Shown: positions 21,658 to 36,400 of the stretch, piece by piece | Layout: every line of letters begins with the position of its first letter | How positions within the stretch are numbered: the first letter of the stretch is position 1 | Assembly (NCBI GenBank): GCA_963920575.1 | Contig: OY986969.1 | Coordinates: 2,242,001 to 2,306,000, forward strand | Origin: Narthecium ossifragum | Taxonomy: Eukaryota > Streptophyta > Magnoliopsida > Dioscoreales > Nartheciaceae | Direction: 5' to 3' | Length of the DNA: 64,000 bases | Program-made: the position numbers and the translations under genes | The notes under the pieces: generated by a model | What the model was told of the DNA's origin: nothing | Database searches by the model: none | The model's input: the letters and a program-made list of their open reading frames with translations, nothing else

Positions 21658-23381
21658 TTGTTCGCGCTATGGCATCCAATTATTCCACGGAGAGATGGGA
21701 ATGGCTCTCGTCTATGAAGCTCGAGATGTAGTTAGGATTTCGAAGCACTCTTGAAGTTCAATCAAGGAAGTAAAAGCAGATTCACTTCTTAACCCACTGA
21801 TCAGCTTTAGCTCCGAAAAATTTCTCTCTTGGGCCTGTGTTCACGGGAGATGTTCCTTTAACATCTTAGGATTGTGAATGACAGCGGAGGCAAAGATCTT
21901 CGCCACTGGTCTCTGTGAATTTGGCTTTATTTTGAAGGCCATGCATTTCCAGAAGGAAAGACTTGTTGAAATGCTGAGAGAAGGGTTTTGTTCGCTTTAT
22001 TTCGATCTCCAATCAGCTTTTAACCTCCAAGAATTTCGTGTATTTGTTGAGAAAAAAATTGTATGCTGATGTTGCAAATACAAAAAAGCCATCTAAGTTC
22101 TAGAAATAATGAAATGCATAATATAGAACAGAGACAAGGGTTTTGGCTGTGGTGTGGAATAAGAAATCAGCGAGTATATATGGTGGAGACCGTTATGTGA
22201 CGGCAAATGCAGTAGCAAAGATTGGATTAGACGTGCTTCAAGTTTCAATATTTTCTTTGATATAATTAGTGGACTTAGAAGCTTTATAAATTGATTCACA
22301 ATGTGAGAGATATCCTTCCTTAGATCTAAAGTCATAAAAATGTAAAAAGTCTTTCAACCTTCTTGAGTAGTAATAAGGTAAAATTTGGCATGTTGGTGTT
22401 TCGGTTTATATATGTATGAAGCTGTTTTCGGGGACATTTTAGCGGTTAATATTGTGTTTGATTCGACTTGTTAGATCTTATATTTCTAATCTAAACATTA
22501 AAACCAAAATCTTCAAAATCATTTATAATAATTCATGAATCGGTACACATGAGATAAATCGGATGATAAATACCCAACAAGGGTCTTAGATATTAATTTC
22601 TGTATTTGTACCTTATCGGGTCTAAGTTTTGATCCGACCCGGTAGGTAAATTTGTTAATACCCGGTAGGTAAATTTGTTAATAGAGTGCGCATTAACTCC
22701 AAATCTATTAGGCCACTCGAAAGCTAAACGTGAAAAGCCTCTCGTCAGGAGAGACGAGCGTTCTCTCTATGAGAGAGACAATCAAAATTCTCAAAGAAGG
22801 AGAAAATCACTGAATTTTACTAAATTAAAGTTTCTTGATTATAAACCCTAATACTCCTTTTTATAAGATAAAGAGAGACCAACTTACAACAGGACTCAAA
22901 ACATGAACTAGAATCAAACCCAATAACTAATGAAACAATCCGGAATTAAGGAAGAAGAAACCGGCTAGAAATAGGGGAAAACATGCTAAAATAGAAAAGT
23001 TCGATAACCTACCTAAAAAGAAAAGTTTTACACAAAAACGGAATTTTAAATCATAAGGAAAAGGAATCTGGAGATTTGGAGGCAGAGATCTTCGAGCTCG
23101 TCGAGTCGGTCGAAACGGCTGGTCGCACGCCCCGATCGGACATCGGGGTCGAAAGTTATGCCCATCTGACGGTTACGGTCATACGAAGATCTGAGTCGGA
23201 CGGAGAGAGTTACGGAGTCGCTCCGGATCGGACTCAGCCAGATCTGGATCTGGATTTGGTCGTGAATCAAAAGCTCGAGTAAACTCCAAACCGAAGCAGA
23301 GAAGTCTCGTTTCCATCTGGGAAAGAAGATTAGAAAAGCAGAGAATAACGAGCAAAATTAAGAACGAAAAGAAGTCCTGAT
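21658..23381. other. NUP54 3' flank and ENY2 upstream region
   Basis: No gene was recognised. The first 400 bases should hold the NUP54 3' untranslated region. A short direct repeat (ggtaggtaaatttgttaata) occurs at about 22640-22682. The stretch 22690-23050 looks like a promoter-leader segment on the reverse strand (ttataaaaagg followed by CT-rich sequence) and could be an LTR fragment, but no ends were found. Confidence 0.45.
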
Positions 23382-25976
23382 ATGTGAGGATGTTTCCTAA
23401 TCTTTATTGTGATGCCAAAATAACAGCTTTCTGTGCTTTTCTTGTAAATTGCTGGCAGAGATTTGATGGGTCTTCTTGATTTTTAATGGATGTTCGAGCG
23501 TTGGATGTCAAAACCACAAACTTTTGGTGTTTCTTGAATTTCTTGAATGATTCTGTAGGGATTTGATGTGAAACTCGCAGCTTACGATCTTTTTCTTGTA
23601 AAATTGCTGACAGAGATTTGATGGTGGTCTTGATTTTTTTATTATTTAGATTTCATGGGTTTTATTGGATTTCTAGAATGATTCTGTAGGAATTTGATGT
23701 GAAAGTCGCAACTTACGATCTTTTTCTTGCAAATATTTGGCGGAGATTTAATCTGTATCTTTCAATGTTTAATGATTCTTCAGGAGGTCTTCGATCAATC
23801 GCCCTCCGACGCCGGACGCCGACGAGGAGCCTGAGAAGGAGCCGACTCTTCAAGAAATCATCAACATCAAGGTCTGGCACCCTACCCTTTTCGAGTATTT
23901 TCCATAATCCCATTCAATGTAAAAATCACTTCTTGGAAAATGTTCTCTTTTCTTTCTTTTTGCTATTCTTGATGTATTTTTGGGATTTTGCTGGTAATGA
24001 ACTCAAAAGAATGAGAGCAATGGCAAAAAAGGTGCGATTCTTTTATGGGCTTGGGGCCTATTTGTGAACAGGGTTTTAGGCTTTCTATTCAGAGTTAGGG
24101 TTTTGTGACTAATTGGATTCACAAGAGTAAGAAGAGAGGGAAGATAGGAGAGCTTTGCCGAGTCGACTTGTTAAATGGCTTTTGGTTGTATTAGATGATT
24201 GAGAGCGGGGAGAAGGAGAAATTGAAGGAGCTCCTAAGAGAGAGGCTTATAGAATGTGGTTGGAGGGATGAAATGAAAGCCCTTTGCAGGTTTGCTTCTT
24301 CTCTTTTTGGAATTGTTTTTCTTTCTTGATGCTAACTGTAGATTTTCCTCAAGTTTCTGGACTTTAATTGTGTTGTTGATGTATGCTGACAATTGCGGGA
24401 GTCACCATGCCTCTACTTTTTCTACTATGGTGTCAATTTGATGTTCAAATCTGTTTAGGTTTCAGTATGACTATGTATTTTATGTCTCTGTGTATATATG
24501 AAGCCTGCTTACTTCCTATTTCACATTCTAAATGCGGGCATAATTAGTCAGACAAATGTTACTAGGCTCATATTTTAGGTTACACAATGACTATGGCACT
24601 CGCATACTAGTCCGTATTTTAGCAGCTCATTTTTTAGGTTTTATGAAGACCTTGCTCTATAAGGCGTAATGAACGTCTTTTGGATTCTGTTTCTTAACAT
24701 CGCCTTTCCATTAGGGCTTTTGCTAGGAAGAAAGGAAGAAATAACGTTACAGTGGACGACCTTGTTCATGTAATCACTCCAAAAGGAAGAGGTGATTTGA
24801 TTTTTCTGCCCTATGTTTACATTTGTTCAGCATAATTTATTCTGATTGTAAATAAGAGCTTCATCATCTATTACTTGTCACTTGCACCTGATGTGGTACT
24901 TCTACTACATGAATTTTTTTTTATAGAAATAGAACATAAAAGTTTAGTATTTGAATTATGGAATATTCATGTATTTATAGTGCTTTGGACAATATCAGAA
25001 CTGTTGTCAGCAAATAATTATTGGTGTAGGTATTAGATGACTAGAAACAAATCCACATTGCATTGGGACTGTCGGATGATTTAGGTATTTTCTCTAGGTT
25101 TCTTGCATGTTGTTGTTATAAGTTCCATGATCTGTTTTTTGATTCTATCATGAAGAAGCATACTACTAATGGGCATGCTCTTTTCCCAATGTCATGAATG
25201 CTTTGCGAAACAATGCTCCGTCTCTGTAGGGACAAAGAGTCTCCATGTGCTATCTAAATGACAATCTGCATTCCTATCCTAAGCAGGGTAAAAGGCTTAA
25301 TTTTCAGAAAAGGAAAAAAAAAATCACAATTTGCATTCTGAGTTTTCAGAATCTAACTGGGTATGTCTATCTCTATCCTTTCATCATGTTGCTTGGGAAT
25401 AGTGCAGAGCTTTATCTCCTATAGAGTTAAGGTGAGGACAGTCCAATCCAAAATAAGTGAGTTTCTGCCTTCTTAAGATTCTGTAGTTTCTCTCCATCAG
25501 TATAACATACATCTAATCTGATTTGGGATTTGTTTTTGAGATCCAGACATAGAGATTATGCTTCAAAGGCTGCAAGCTTAAATAAACCTAGAGGAAAAGG
25601 CTTGTTCAGTGATTATAAGACCATGGTCATGTCCATATGTTCATATTGATGTTTTTAACATCATTTTGAGGATCATAAAACACTACAACTTGACTCACAA
25701 ACTTGCGGACAAAATGTAATATCTGATTCTTTCTTTTTTCCCGTTTTTGATGCAAGCAGAATTGATCTCATAGGTGATGATCTGTGATGTGCTTTGGTGG
25801 TGTAAATACAGGAAAATCAGGCCATATTGTGTCATATTGAAAATGGGATCTGATTTTGTGCTTGATTGATTCTTCTGAGCACATGCAATCTCTTATTTGC
25901 AGCTTCTATACCTGATTCAGTGAAGTCTGAACTGCTGCAAAGGATCCAAACTTTTCTCTCATCTGTGGCACTCTAA
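23382..25976 (+). CDS. ENY2: ENY2/SUS1 transcription and mRNA export factor
   Basis: Coding exons: 23382-23383 (first two bases of the start codon, inferred), 23784-23871, 24195-24289, 24715-24791 and 25903-25976, giving 111 residues. The frame reads S-I-N-R-P-P-T-P-D, then [41 protein letters not shown] and [16 protein letters not shown]. This matches the small ENY2/Sus1 family (about 100-115 residues). Known role: part of the SAGA deubiquitinase module and of TREX-2, linking transcription to export at the nuclear pore. The exon at 23784 opens with G-AGG-TCT after a cag acceptor and has an in-frame stop just upstream, so the ATG must lie across a splice. A donor after tgatat at 23383 (gtgagg) would create ATG exactly at the junction. 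The start is inference; the rest is firm. Confidence 0.9.
23430..23760 (+). repeat. Degenerate tandem repeats in first ENY2 intron
   Basis: Blocks such as gattctgtagg, atttgatgtgaaa, tcgca and cttacgatctttttcttg occur two to three times with a period of roughly 120-130 bases, for example about 23550-23600 and 23680-23730. They lie between the inferred first exon and exon 2 of ENY2. Confidence 0.75.
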
Positions 25977-27460
25977 TTTGTGAGAACATAGCCATGATTT
26001 GATGGGCTCAGCAATGCTGCTGGTATAAGCTATAATTAGAGCTTTGTTATTTATAATGACGCCAAATACCCTGAAACGTATCAGGATGGAAGCCAGGGCA
26101 TGATCTCTAGGGCTTGAGGCCTTATGTGCTATGATTGTATACTATAGCCTCAACTGGACACGGAGACGGTGGTCATTTTTCTTCTCGTCTGTTATCTTTT
26201 ACTATACTTACATAGGAAATGCTGATAGCACATTGATGGATAGCTGAATGCTTAGAACTCAGGTCTTGAAAAATAGCTTTTGGTTTTTTTCTCCCCGTAT
26301 AATGAGATCATTGTGGCTCTGTTTTGTGACATAAACCAGCTTTTATGTTTTAGTGGACAGAATATACTTGAAATTGCAAGGTTAACCTCGTCTCCTACAT
26401 GTTTCTAGCACTATCTTGCCAGAAGATTTATTTCCTATTGTTAGGGTTTGTTGTCATTAAAATCTGTTCATCTTCGGTCGATAAAAGATAGGTTGATGAT
26501 GCTTGTGTTTGACATTTAATGGAGCAAACAGACTGAATACCATTGGCTTTGCGTAGTTTGATATGTTAATAACTGTATGCTGTTTGATGCTCCATAAATT
26601 TATATTTGGTATTTGTCAAAATAATCTGTTTTTGCGATCACTAAGGAGTAGATGTGGAAGGCGAATTGCAATAAACTTTTTTTTTTTTTTTGAGAATGTT
26701 ATACATCTTCCGCCAATTTTCTGGATTGCCATTTTAGTTTTTTTGTAATTACTTATCACTAGAACATTTGGAACTTTATTATGTGAATCCAAAAGGTTCA
26801 CCTAGCCTAGGCTAGAAAGTAGAAAGTAACTGGCTTCAGAAATATCTGAAGAAAAGCACCAGGTATAAATGGGCTCATTTTCACAAACATTTAATAGGCA
26901 GTTGCACAACCAAATCCTGGAGATCGATCGCAGTGCCAAGCAAACATGGAAAAAATCCCTAATTTTTCTCCCCCGACTGTCTTGATTTGGTATTTACAAT
27001 GTCACTCCATTGTAGTGAGGAAATGATTTTATTTTGATCAGAAAAAAGAGGAAAAGCTGCAAAATAATCCAGCAGTGTACATTCATTCTTATAGAGCTGC
27101 CATCCCTCTGAAACAGTTCTTTGTTCAAGTGCAATAATTGAGTTCATCTACGCCAAAAAAAAAAAAAAAAAAAGAGGAAAAATAAAGGCCGTAATGAGTT
27201 GATTGATTGGTCTTAATTACTTCAACTATTACAAATTATTTCTAAATTAAAGGTGTGCGTCCAAAGCTCAAGCAAAAATGAAGAGATCACCAGGTGACTT
27301 AAGTTTCATGGAGTATATACCCTAACCGTGCATTGTACCGTCCAGTCAAATAGGGATGCAGGACCAAAATGACAGTATACTTGAGCAGCAATCTCGTTGA
27401 AATAATTACCACACAAACAACAAGCCGCCTGTAAATGCCTCTTAGTTGTCATAAGATCAC
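25977..27460. other. Convergent 3' flank between ENY2 and GCS1
   Basis: ENY2 (rightward) and GCS1 (leftward) end towards each other here. The stretch should hold both 3' untranslated regions. A T run near 26679-26692 and an A run near 27153-27171 are the only conspicuous features. No gene was recognised. Confidence 0.5.
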
Positions 27461-30400
27461 CTATAGACTTGGATAAGCTTCTGCCATAATCAGAAGAACT
27501 AGTGAAGTCCAACCGGTAAATGGGCGGGCACCTTTGCCCTTTCCTTTTTTCGTTTGATCATACTGCTCCCACAAGAATCCAGTTTCATAGTAATTCTGCA
27601 CTATATTCCTGCCGCCAAAAGAAAACAGAAGCAGCAATGAGATGTGTCCAACCAGGAATAAGCACATTGAAAACAAGGATTAGTAAATACCGTATCAAGT
27701 TTGATCTAAGCTCTGCATAGAGTATCCCCGCCCTTGCTTTGTATGGTCCATCCTCTGCATGACATAGCGGATTACCATCAACTGAATATCAAGGGGGGGA
27801 AATCAGATTAATGAACATGGCTGCAAATCACATTCTTACCTTCAGAATAATGGTGAAGTGCTGAAAGAATCAAGTAATTCATGTTTATCCATATAGGACC
27901 CCTCCAATAAGGAGGATCATGCTCTGTATTGCGTTTCATGTACATCGAGCTACAGCAAAGAAGGGAAGCCAAGAGAATATCAGCTCAAGACTTCAGAAGT
28001 TGCACCATGAAATCCAGAATTCAGGTCAAAGAATGCAACGGCAAATGGGAATGTCAAATTGAGAATGATAACTCATTCGATTAACATTTAAACATTTCAA
28101 AAGGTGTCAATAGGGACCTTCACTACAGTTAATGCCTGATACGCATATAAACAAGTACCCTGCTACTCCATGCAGCTTATATTCTCAACACTGGCCGCTT
28201 ATTACTGACAGAAAAATCCACCATGCTGCAATAATGCAATAGTAAACTTGTACTTCCACATTTTACTTTGGCCATCATCTCCTTTTTATCGCTACACTTT
28301 TTGTACATCTAAGCATGCAATAGTGGCCATGGACTGAATTGCAACCATCCTATATATTTTACCACATCCTACTCTGCAGAACATTTACTACAGCTCCAAT
28401 GATACAATACTATGGTATATAGGCTGAACATTTACTACAGCTCCAATGATGGTACAAATGGCACTCACTCAGATTTCAGAAGGAATATTTCTACTTATTA
28501 TAGAGAAATATATTTCTAGATTTAATTTTTCCTTCAGAGTTTCCATGAAGGATTACTATAAAAGCTCTCTCTATCTTCTTATTTGCTGCAGGTTGTCTCA
28601 GTAGCATAGAAGATAGTACATTATTGAGAACTGCAATCCCTTTTTCACTAGAACGAACTAAACCATTAAAAGATGGCACAAGTGTAATGTCAACAGAAGA
28701 TCAATATCTTAACATGACTCAGAAGCACTGTGAAAAGGATATCCCTTTCCGGTTTGAGATATTATTGTCGGATTTTCAGTGTAAAGTACACTAATGATAG
28801 TTTACAACAAAGCAATTGCTCCAAATATCATGCAATAGAAGCTATAACATTAAGCGCCTATGTCTACGTTGGAGGGAAACCAATGAATCATAAAAGAATT
28901 CAATTTTCTAGATAACCTGTTTGTTGGGAACATAAATGATGTGCCAGCAACTATTATGTTCAGTAACGATGAAATATAGCAAAATAGAATCATGAACCCA
29001 GGGGCACAAGTCATAAATAGCAACTCACCTTGTTTTTGCTAGCGAACGAAGCCCATAGTCAGTCCACAAGATTGTTCTGTTAGAAATGAGCTCTAATTGA
29101 TTTTCTAGGACTGGTGATGCCTTACAAATGGAAAATTGTTCAGATCAAAATTTTGGTTTGATACATGTGGAAATTTAAGGTTCATAAAGAAGACACTAAT
29201 CCAGATAGTTTCTCAAGTTTCAGATGGAAACTTACTGGTGGAATGATTCCCATCATGAAGGGGAAAAGACTAACATATCCAACATGGGGAACTAATGAGA
29301 GATGCGGATCCTCTAATGCCTCCCGAACAAGCTGTCTACCCATATTGCTCACCTCGCGCCATCTCAAACGAACCTACAAACCAAGCTGATAGCAGTACAG
29401 CAAATTGGAATAATTTATAGAAGGCATGATCATTTCTACTGCAATAATAAGGTCAAAACATCTTAAAGCTCGTGCTTCTGGACTGTGTGGACTCTTTTAA
29501 TCAGGTATATACACATTCAAAATGAATGAGCCTAGAAATATGCAAGTGGCTAGGTTAATAATAAACCAGGGAGAATAAACTGACATAATTCTGCACAATA
29601 GAATCCAGAGAAGACCCATCAATGAAAAAAGTTTTAGTTTACGAAAATAATTTAGAAGCAAAATGGTAAGTTCAAGGTGATTCTTTTGGTTCATAACTTC
29701 ATATAAATGAATTTGACGATAATAAAGATAAAAGGATTGATGCAAAGAGAGAATGAAACTTTGAGTTCAAAAGCTAAAGCGAGAAAACCCTGCCATGACA
29801 TGAAATTTGCCAACCCCACTGGAATTTCAAGCAATGGGAATTTGATTTTCTAGTGTAAACTTAATTTGCCAGTTTCATGCTTTTTGTAGATAAATTGCTA
29901 GATTTTGACTTTTTAAATAGTCCATCTGCTCAGCGAATAGTGAAGGTCTTATTCGTTGTTTTTCCCCTAATCTCAATTTCAACATGGAGTTAACTTATCT
30001 ACAGAAATCAATGGCAGCCCTTTTGCTCATTTTTTGGCAAACAGTCATTCCTCAAGCCCTATCAACTATGACAGCCAACATAATATTAGTTACATAAAAA
30101 GAATGTCAGACACCTCGAAACGAACACATGACAAGGGCAGACAAACATCCAACACTGAGAAATGTATTTTGGTCCATTAAGCAAGTTTGATTTCCTCACC
30201 AGAAAAATAACCAATGCATCACAACTACTTTGAAATTAAATAGCATATTTCATAAGAACGCAACCTCAATATTGAACATAAAGAGCAAGGTTCTTCCATT
30301 CATGCACTGTAAGCAAGCAGTCGTGTAAATGTGCACACCACCCACATAATATTGGTTATCTAATGGGCAATAGCCATTCATGTTAATTATCTTCACAAAT

Positions 30401-33400
30401 AGGCTTTTTCATACGTATGCAATCCGTTCATTAGAGAATCCCCTTGAAGCTTAGAAATCTTTGAGTTCTGTAAATGATCAATGTCATTCCTTTTAACACC
30501 TTTAAGGATATGAAACACCATCTGACTTTTCACTTTCCTTGAAAATATGTACTTGAATCCCAATACACTACCATGGATAAATATTACAAGTTTGTTTATA
30601 CTAATGAAATAAAACCTTCTTTTATTAGAAATAAAGCCTTTGCTTCACTCCAGAACTACTAAAGACAGTGGCAAAGAATTACTGCCTAGAACCCCCCAAG
30701 TGAACAACCATTCTAAAAAAACATAATTCAACCTTCACGCATCGTTTCTCTTAATGTTTTCTGGTTTTAATAACTTTTCTATGAGAAAAGTCTTATCCAT
30801 CATCTGTTCAGTTCTTCGAGTAGAGAGCGAATTGCAAACTAAGAAATCAAGTTTAAGCTGTAAATCGAGCTTCATCAACAGTTCAAATTTTATTCCTGCC
30901 TTTATGTTATCTTTGGAATTGCCAAGAGCATGATAGGGCACACATCCCTAAACAGGGCACCATCGTCACTCACATTTCAATCTCAAATTCCCTCAAAAAT
31001 ATTGCTTGCCATGCTAATGGAAAATATTGCATTCCATCTATCTAAATGTAGAATATTTTCTATTGGCTTTTGTCTCTTGTACTAACTAAGATCAACTAGC
31101 ATGTCATGAAGGAACAATATATTTTCTTTTTTACTTCGAGAATGTATTTCTTATTCTTGCACGCTGTAAGAGTACGCACAGCGGATACACATGAACACAT
31201 TTCAGATGTGCTAGGTAAGCTACATACAGGCGCATGATTAGCAGCATTAGCCAACCCAATAAACAAAACATCAAATAAACCAAATTGACATATAAAAACC
31301 AAAGGTCGATATGAGAAACATAAGAGAGTTCTTTAGCCATTAATAAGCTTGGGGGATACCTTTAAGAAATATATGAGCTTAGCTTACCTTTTCTGTGTGG
31401 TTCCCATAATCGAAGTAGAATCCAGAAATATCATCTAAATGCATCTGCCAGATAAATAAATAACAATGACTTCTTCATGCAGAATCATAAGCTTATTCTC
31501 ATTGGTAGATAAGCTTTGAGTAGAAAAAAAAAATAGGAGAAGTTCAAAATACAAATAATAAATTCGCAAGAAATATGAGCAGAAAGTGGTAATTAGCTCA
31601 TTGACATGTTGATGAAGTCATTGTGTTACAGCATTGTGTCAATGAGTTTGACAAATGTAATTCGTAAAATTGACATGTTGATGAAGTCATTGTTATTTTA
31701 TTAACAGGAATAAAATTTTATTCCTGCTAATTGCCACTTTCACAATACAATTGACATGTTGATGAAGTCATTGCGTAAATCAGGCTTCATCAACAGTTTG
31801 ACAACAAAAAAAAAATTCAGGCTCCATCATTGTTAACATCTTGAGCTCGAGGGCAGCTTTTCTCAAACGGACGGAGAATGTTGCATAATAACATGGAGCA
31901 GGTGGCTCTATCGTGGAATCTCACTTAAGAGGGACTACATTTGCTCGGGCAAGAGGCTATACAGTAACACAGCTGCAACCTGTGCACATCTAACGAAAGA
32001 TTTGCGGTGATGGCCATGCTAGGCTGCAACATGATCATTACCGCAAAGTGGAAACAATACGGTAATAGTAGGGCCACAGGGAAGGTGCTGGTCTAAGGAC
32101 GGTAGTGGATGTCAAGGATGGTAGACATGAAAAAGTAGAACTGATGAGAACAGATTCAAATCAAAAACAAGTAGAAGGGTGTGCATGTCATATGCACACC
32201 AGCCATCAACTATAATATTGTCCTATAGAGTATTGAATGAAACCTTAAAGTTAACGCAAAGATCTAAACAAACCTCATTGAGTATCTCAAAGTTTGAAAG
32301 CAACTTAGCCATCATATAATAATCCTGCAGAATTTAGTTGTACAGCACATTAGTTTACAGTTATAATGCCAAAACATTGCATTAGATATCCTATATGATA
32401 CCTTTGCCAAGCCATTTTTCATTCCAAGCAGGTCTGCAAGCGAATGCATGGAGGTAGCAGCAAGTAGCATCCAACATCTTAGGTCTAGATGCCGCTCTTC
32501 AATACTTGGGTGGGATGCCCGTGGATAATCATCCAATCCAGATGACAGTGTCTACATAGCAGGCACGAAAAGTAATAAGATATCTATGGTATCTTGACGG
32601 ATGGAACAAGAAACAACCTTTCTAGATTTGGTTGTACAAACAATAACCACACAAAAGTTAACTTAACATTGCAATCAATCATAAGGCCAGAGACAAATTA
32701 TATCGAATATCATTTCATTTCGAAGAAGGAATACATAGATCTTTAAAGCCAAATCATGCATCCTGAGTATTTTGGAGAGAGAAGGAAGTTTGTAAGAAAA
32801 CCATAGCCCATTTCCTGGGTTGGTGACCAAATAATAAACTTTCAAAGCCGCAATAACATGACATTTGGACAATATGTAAACTCTACACAATATGATGCAG
32901 ACTAGTGTGTTGGTACATATGCATATGCAATCTGCTTTTCTATGCACCTTATCTCCTATTATGGTATCTAACTTCACTTCTTAACATACACCAGCGCCAA
33001 ACATAAGCACATGAAAAAGTTTTATACCTAAAGAGTTGACTTCTTGTCAAGGATTCCTTTGCCAACCGGCAACCTTGGTGCTGGCCGACAAATCTCGAGC
33101 CGGTGGCTTAGCGGCTCCGGCTTCAAGTCCAGCTCTGGCTCAATGGATTTCATAGGTGAGCCAATCGGCACGGGATGGTGCCGGTCAATACATAATGTTG
33201 CTGGCCGGCAACGGGTTAGTGCCGATCGGAAAGAAGAGGGGAAGAGAGGAAGAGAAGAAAGGAGAAAGGAGAGGATGATGAGGGTTAAAGAAGAGAAGGG
33301 GAAGGAGAGAAAGAGGAAGGAAGAAGGCCGGAGTCGGGATCGATCAGCGGAGGCGGCGAAAGGAGCAGCGGGGCTTAGGGTTACAGGTAAAGGGTCTTAT

Positions 33401-36400
33401 GTATTAAACGTAACGGGTTTCGAGTCCAAACCCGTTGACCCAAAACCCGTTACTTACACCCTTTATATCATCTCTCATTCTCTCTCTCTTGATCGCCCAC
33501 CTCATCTCTCTCACGAGTCGTGCCCGCCCTCTTCTCTCTCACGATCGCCCCTGAAGCCTCCGATGCCGGAATCCGCTGTCGTCTCCGCCAGAACAGTCGC
33601 CTGAGCCCCTCACCGACTTTTTTTTTATTTTCCTCTCACTTTTATGTTCTTCTCTCCATTGAGCTCACATAAAACTAACAAACTAAAACTACATTAGAGC
33701 TCATTCAGCTGCACTTGCTTGGCACATGGTCTCGAACCTTGTTCAATTAAAATCAATACGAAAGCACATTATAATCCTGCCTATTTTTGCTAAGAATACG
33801 AACTTTTCTCCCGAGGAACACAATAAGGGTGCATTTGCTTGCAAAAATGAAGGAAGATAGACAAGCAATGGGGGAGTCGAGTTTTCATAGAAAGTATGCC
33901 TCAGAAATTGTCTCATTTTTTTGGGCTCAGATGTGGACTAAGAAAGTGCGTTTAGAAAGTCTTATCACATTTTCCTCATGTGGCAAAGAAAGCTAGAGAG
34001 TGCGTATGACTTTTTATCTTCTGGACAATAAGTCATATATCAATAAAATTAGAAAGGAGGAGTTCATGAGAAAGTAGATTCCACTTTCGACTCAACTTAC
34101 TATCTCACCAAACACTAAAAAGTGGAGTTTTGGAAAATATTCACTTTCCTAGCTCACTTTCTGCTACCAAACACACCTTGTCGTGTTTATGTGGAGGAAA
34201 CAGAATAGCTTCAGAAACTATGGCACTTTTTAGTGTTTGGTACATTAGAAAGTCGAATAAAGGGTAGAGGTTCCACTTTTCTAGAATCTCTTGCTTTCCA
34301 AACCTATCCATATAAAACCTTATATTAAGACAAAAAGGATTACTTCTCGTCCAGCTTTCTTGTCACGCGAGGAAAATCTTGAAATAACTTTCCAAAGATG
34401 TTTACACTCCTAGTTCACAACCAAGCACAAAAAAGTAAGACTCACTTCTAGGAAGTTACTTTCCTTTTCCTGCATTTCTTTTCTACTTTCAGCAACCAAA
34501 CAAGCCCTAAACAAAACATTTGGTGGTCAGTCTTGGCGAGATGTGCTATTACGAGTTTTCTAAGCTGTTCTCAGACCATTCGGCAATCTCGAGGGGTGCC
34601 CTGGAGTAGGTCCTTGTATTGCAGCCTTCGGGCTTAACTAATTAAACAAAAGCGCTAAACAAAATTTAGCCAATGAGTAATCAGTCATATGCTTGTCAGA
34701 CTTTTAATTTATCAGTCGTGTAGGATAAAGCTCTTTGCTTCTTAATCTGTATCCCACTTTCAGTGACCTACCAAACTCCAAACACATATTCAAAGATGAA
34801 ATTGAAAAGCTCTCTAATTTGTACATATCATCACAGCGAAAACCATGTATATGAAAAGACAAGATATGGAAAACCTCATACCAATTGCGCTTGATTTAAG
34901 AATTGCGCTTGATTTAAGGAAGCTTCCAACTTCTTTCCTATTATGTCATTTTTGACTAAGCACAAAAATGACGGGGTCATACAGTAAAATCAGCTGCATT
35001 GTCCCAACATTGACAACAAATAGACTCCAGAGGCAGTGATCTACTATCCCAAGAGTTTTTAGAATGTTCTCGTGCTGTATTTCTCAATGTGCACTTATCG
35101 TTATAGACAATTCCAACTGTTTACTGCCTCGTTTATAAGATTTCGGGATTTATTAACTAGTAAATCCAAAATGTTCACAAGAAAGCTTGCAAACCTTTTT
35201 ATCCAAAGGTACCCGTATATGCTTGAACCCAAACTTTTGGTGCTGAAACATAATTAGAAATTGCAATTTTCAAGCAGAGTCAGCAAGCATTACCACGTTT
35301 TAGTAAGCAAAAGTTTGGGAGTATCCCAATTCCGATAACAGGCTCTTTCACCATATGTCATTGCTAAATTTTGCCAGAATGGAGGTCAGCGTATATCCAT
35401 ATAGCCATCAGGTAGCCAAGTGGTTTTTCTAACATTTACAATGAAGTTTTACATGATTCTGCAACCATCACCCTTTCTTACAGCATCTGAAGCTTCCTAT
35501 GCCTACATTTAAATGCATATCCATATGTTTGCATGGCCTACTTCAAGCAGTCATAGTATGATAAAAACACATCCTAGTTGCCATGGGCTTAAAAGAACAG
35601 CCAAGATAATCATGCAAACTCCTCTCAAAAGACCACAGAGATGAAAATACGATAACAAAATTTAACAAGTAGTGTAAAGCAAGGAGGCTATCCAGAACCT
35701 TTGGATTTAATTCCTTTATTGTTGTATTATCTCTCCCGTGCCAAAAGAAGCTCTTAATATCCCTTCCTGCAAATAAATACATAATACGAAGCAAAAAATC
35801 CCATTCAGAATGCCATAATTCACCTAAAATAATCATCACTGGTTACCATAAGTCATTATTTTTAAATGTTACATCTGAAGGGTCTTTTTAAGTCGAGCAA
35901 TGTAGCACAAGTCCTTTCAAATTAACTATGAAAAATGGAAACATAAAAATGTCTAAGAAATAGTGTTTTATTTAAAGTTGCATTCCACATGCTCATATCA
36001 AAAACAATAGCTGACTTCAACATCCTAGCCATGCTTTTTTTGCGAATTCTCATCTCTTTGTCAAGAAGGTCACTCTCTTATGACACTTTCATAGTTTCAT
36101 TAGTATCCATTTAACAATAACAACAACAAAACCAATCTAAAAATCCTTATAGGATTCAATATGGAACTTCTATACAGCTAGCCTAAAGTTCAAGGAAAAG
36201 AATAATGACATATTTGATCAAAAGCCAAACCAAGTACAACTTCATCAAGTTGCAACCACACAAGCCTATTTGCATCAGACATTCCTAAATTTATCCTAAG
36301 ACAAAATAATGCTGTCATACGAAGTCGATGCCCAATCTCAAATAGCTCCGTTTTCTAGTTGAAGGCTGCACTTGTATGAAACTGTGTAGCACGAGTACTT

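Noticed and set aside
22690..23050. LTR retrotransposon in the ENY2 upstream region
   Set aside because: A TATA-like and CT-rich arrangement on the reverse strand is suggestive, but no TG/CA ends or target duplication were found.
33044..33604. 186-codon open frame
   Set aside because: It crosses the truncated hAT-like element and has low-complexity AG-rich content.
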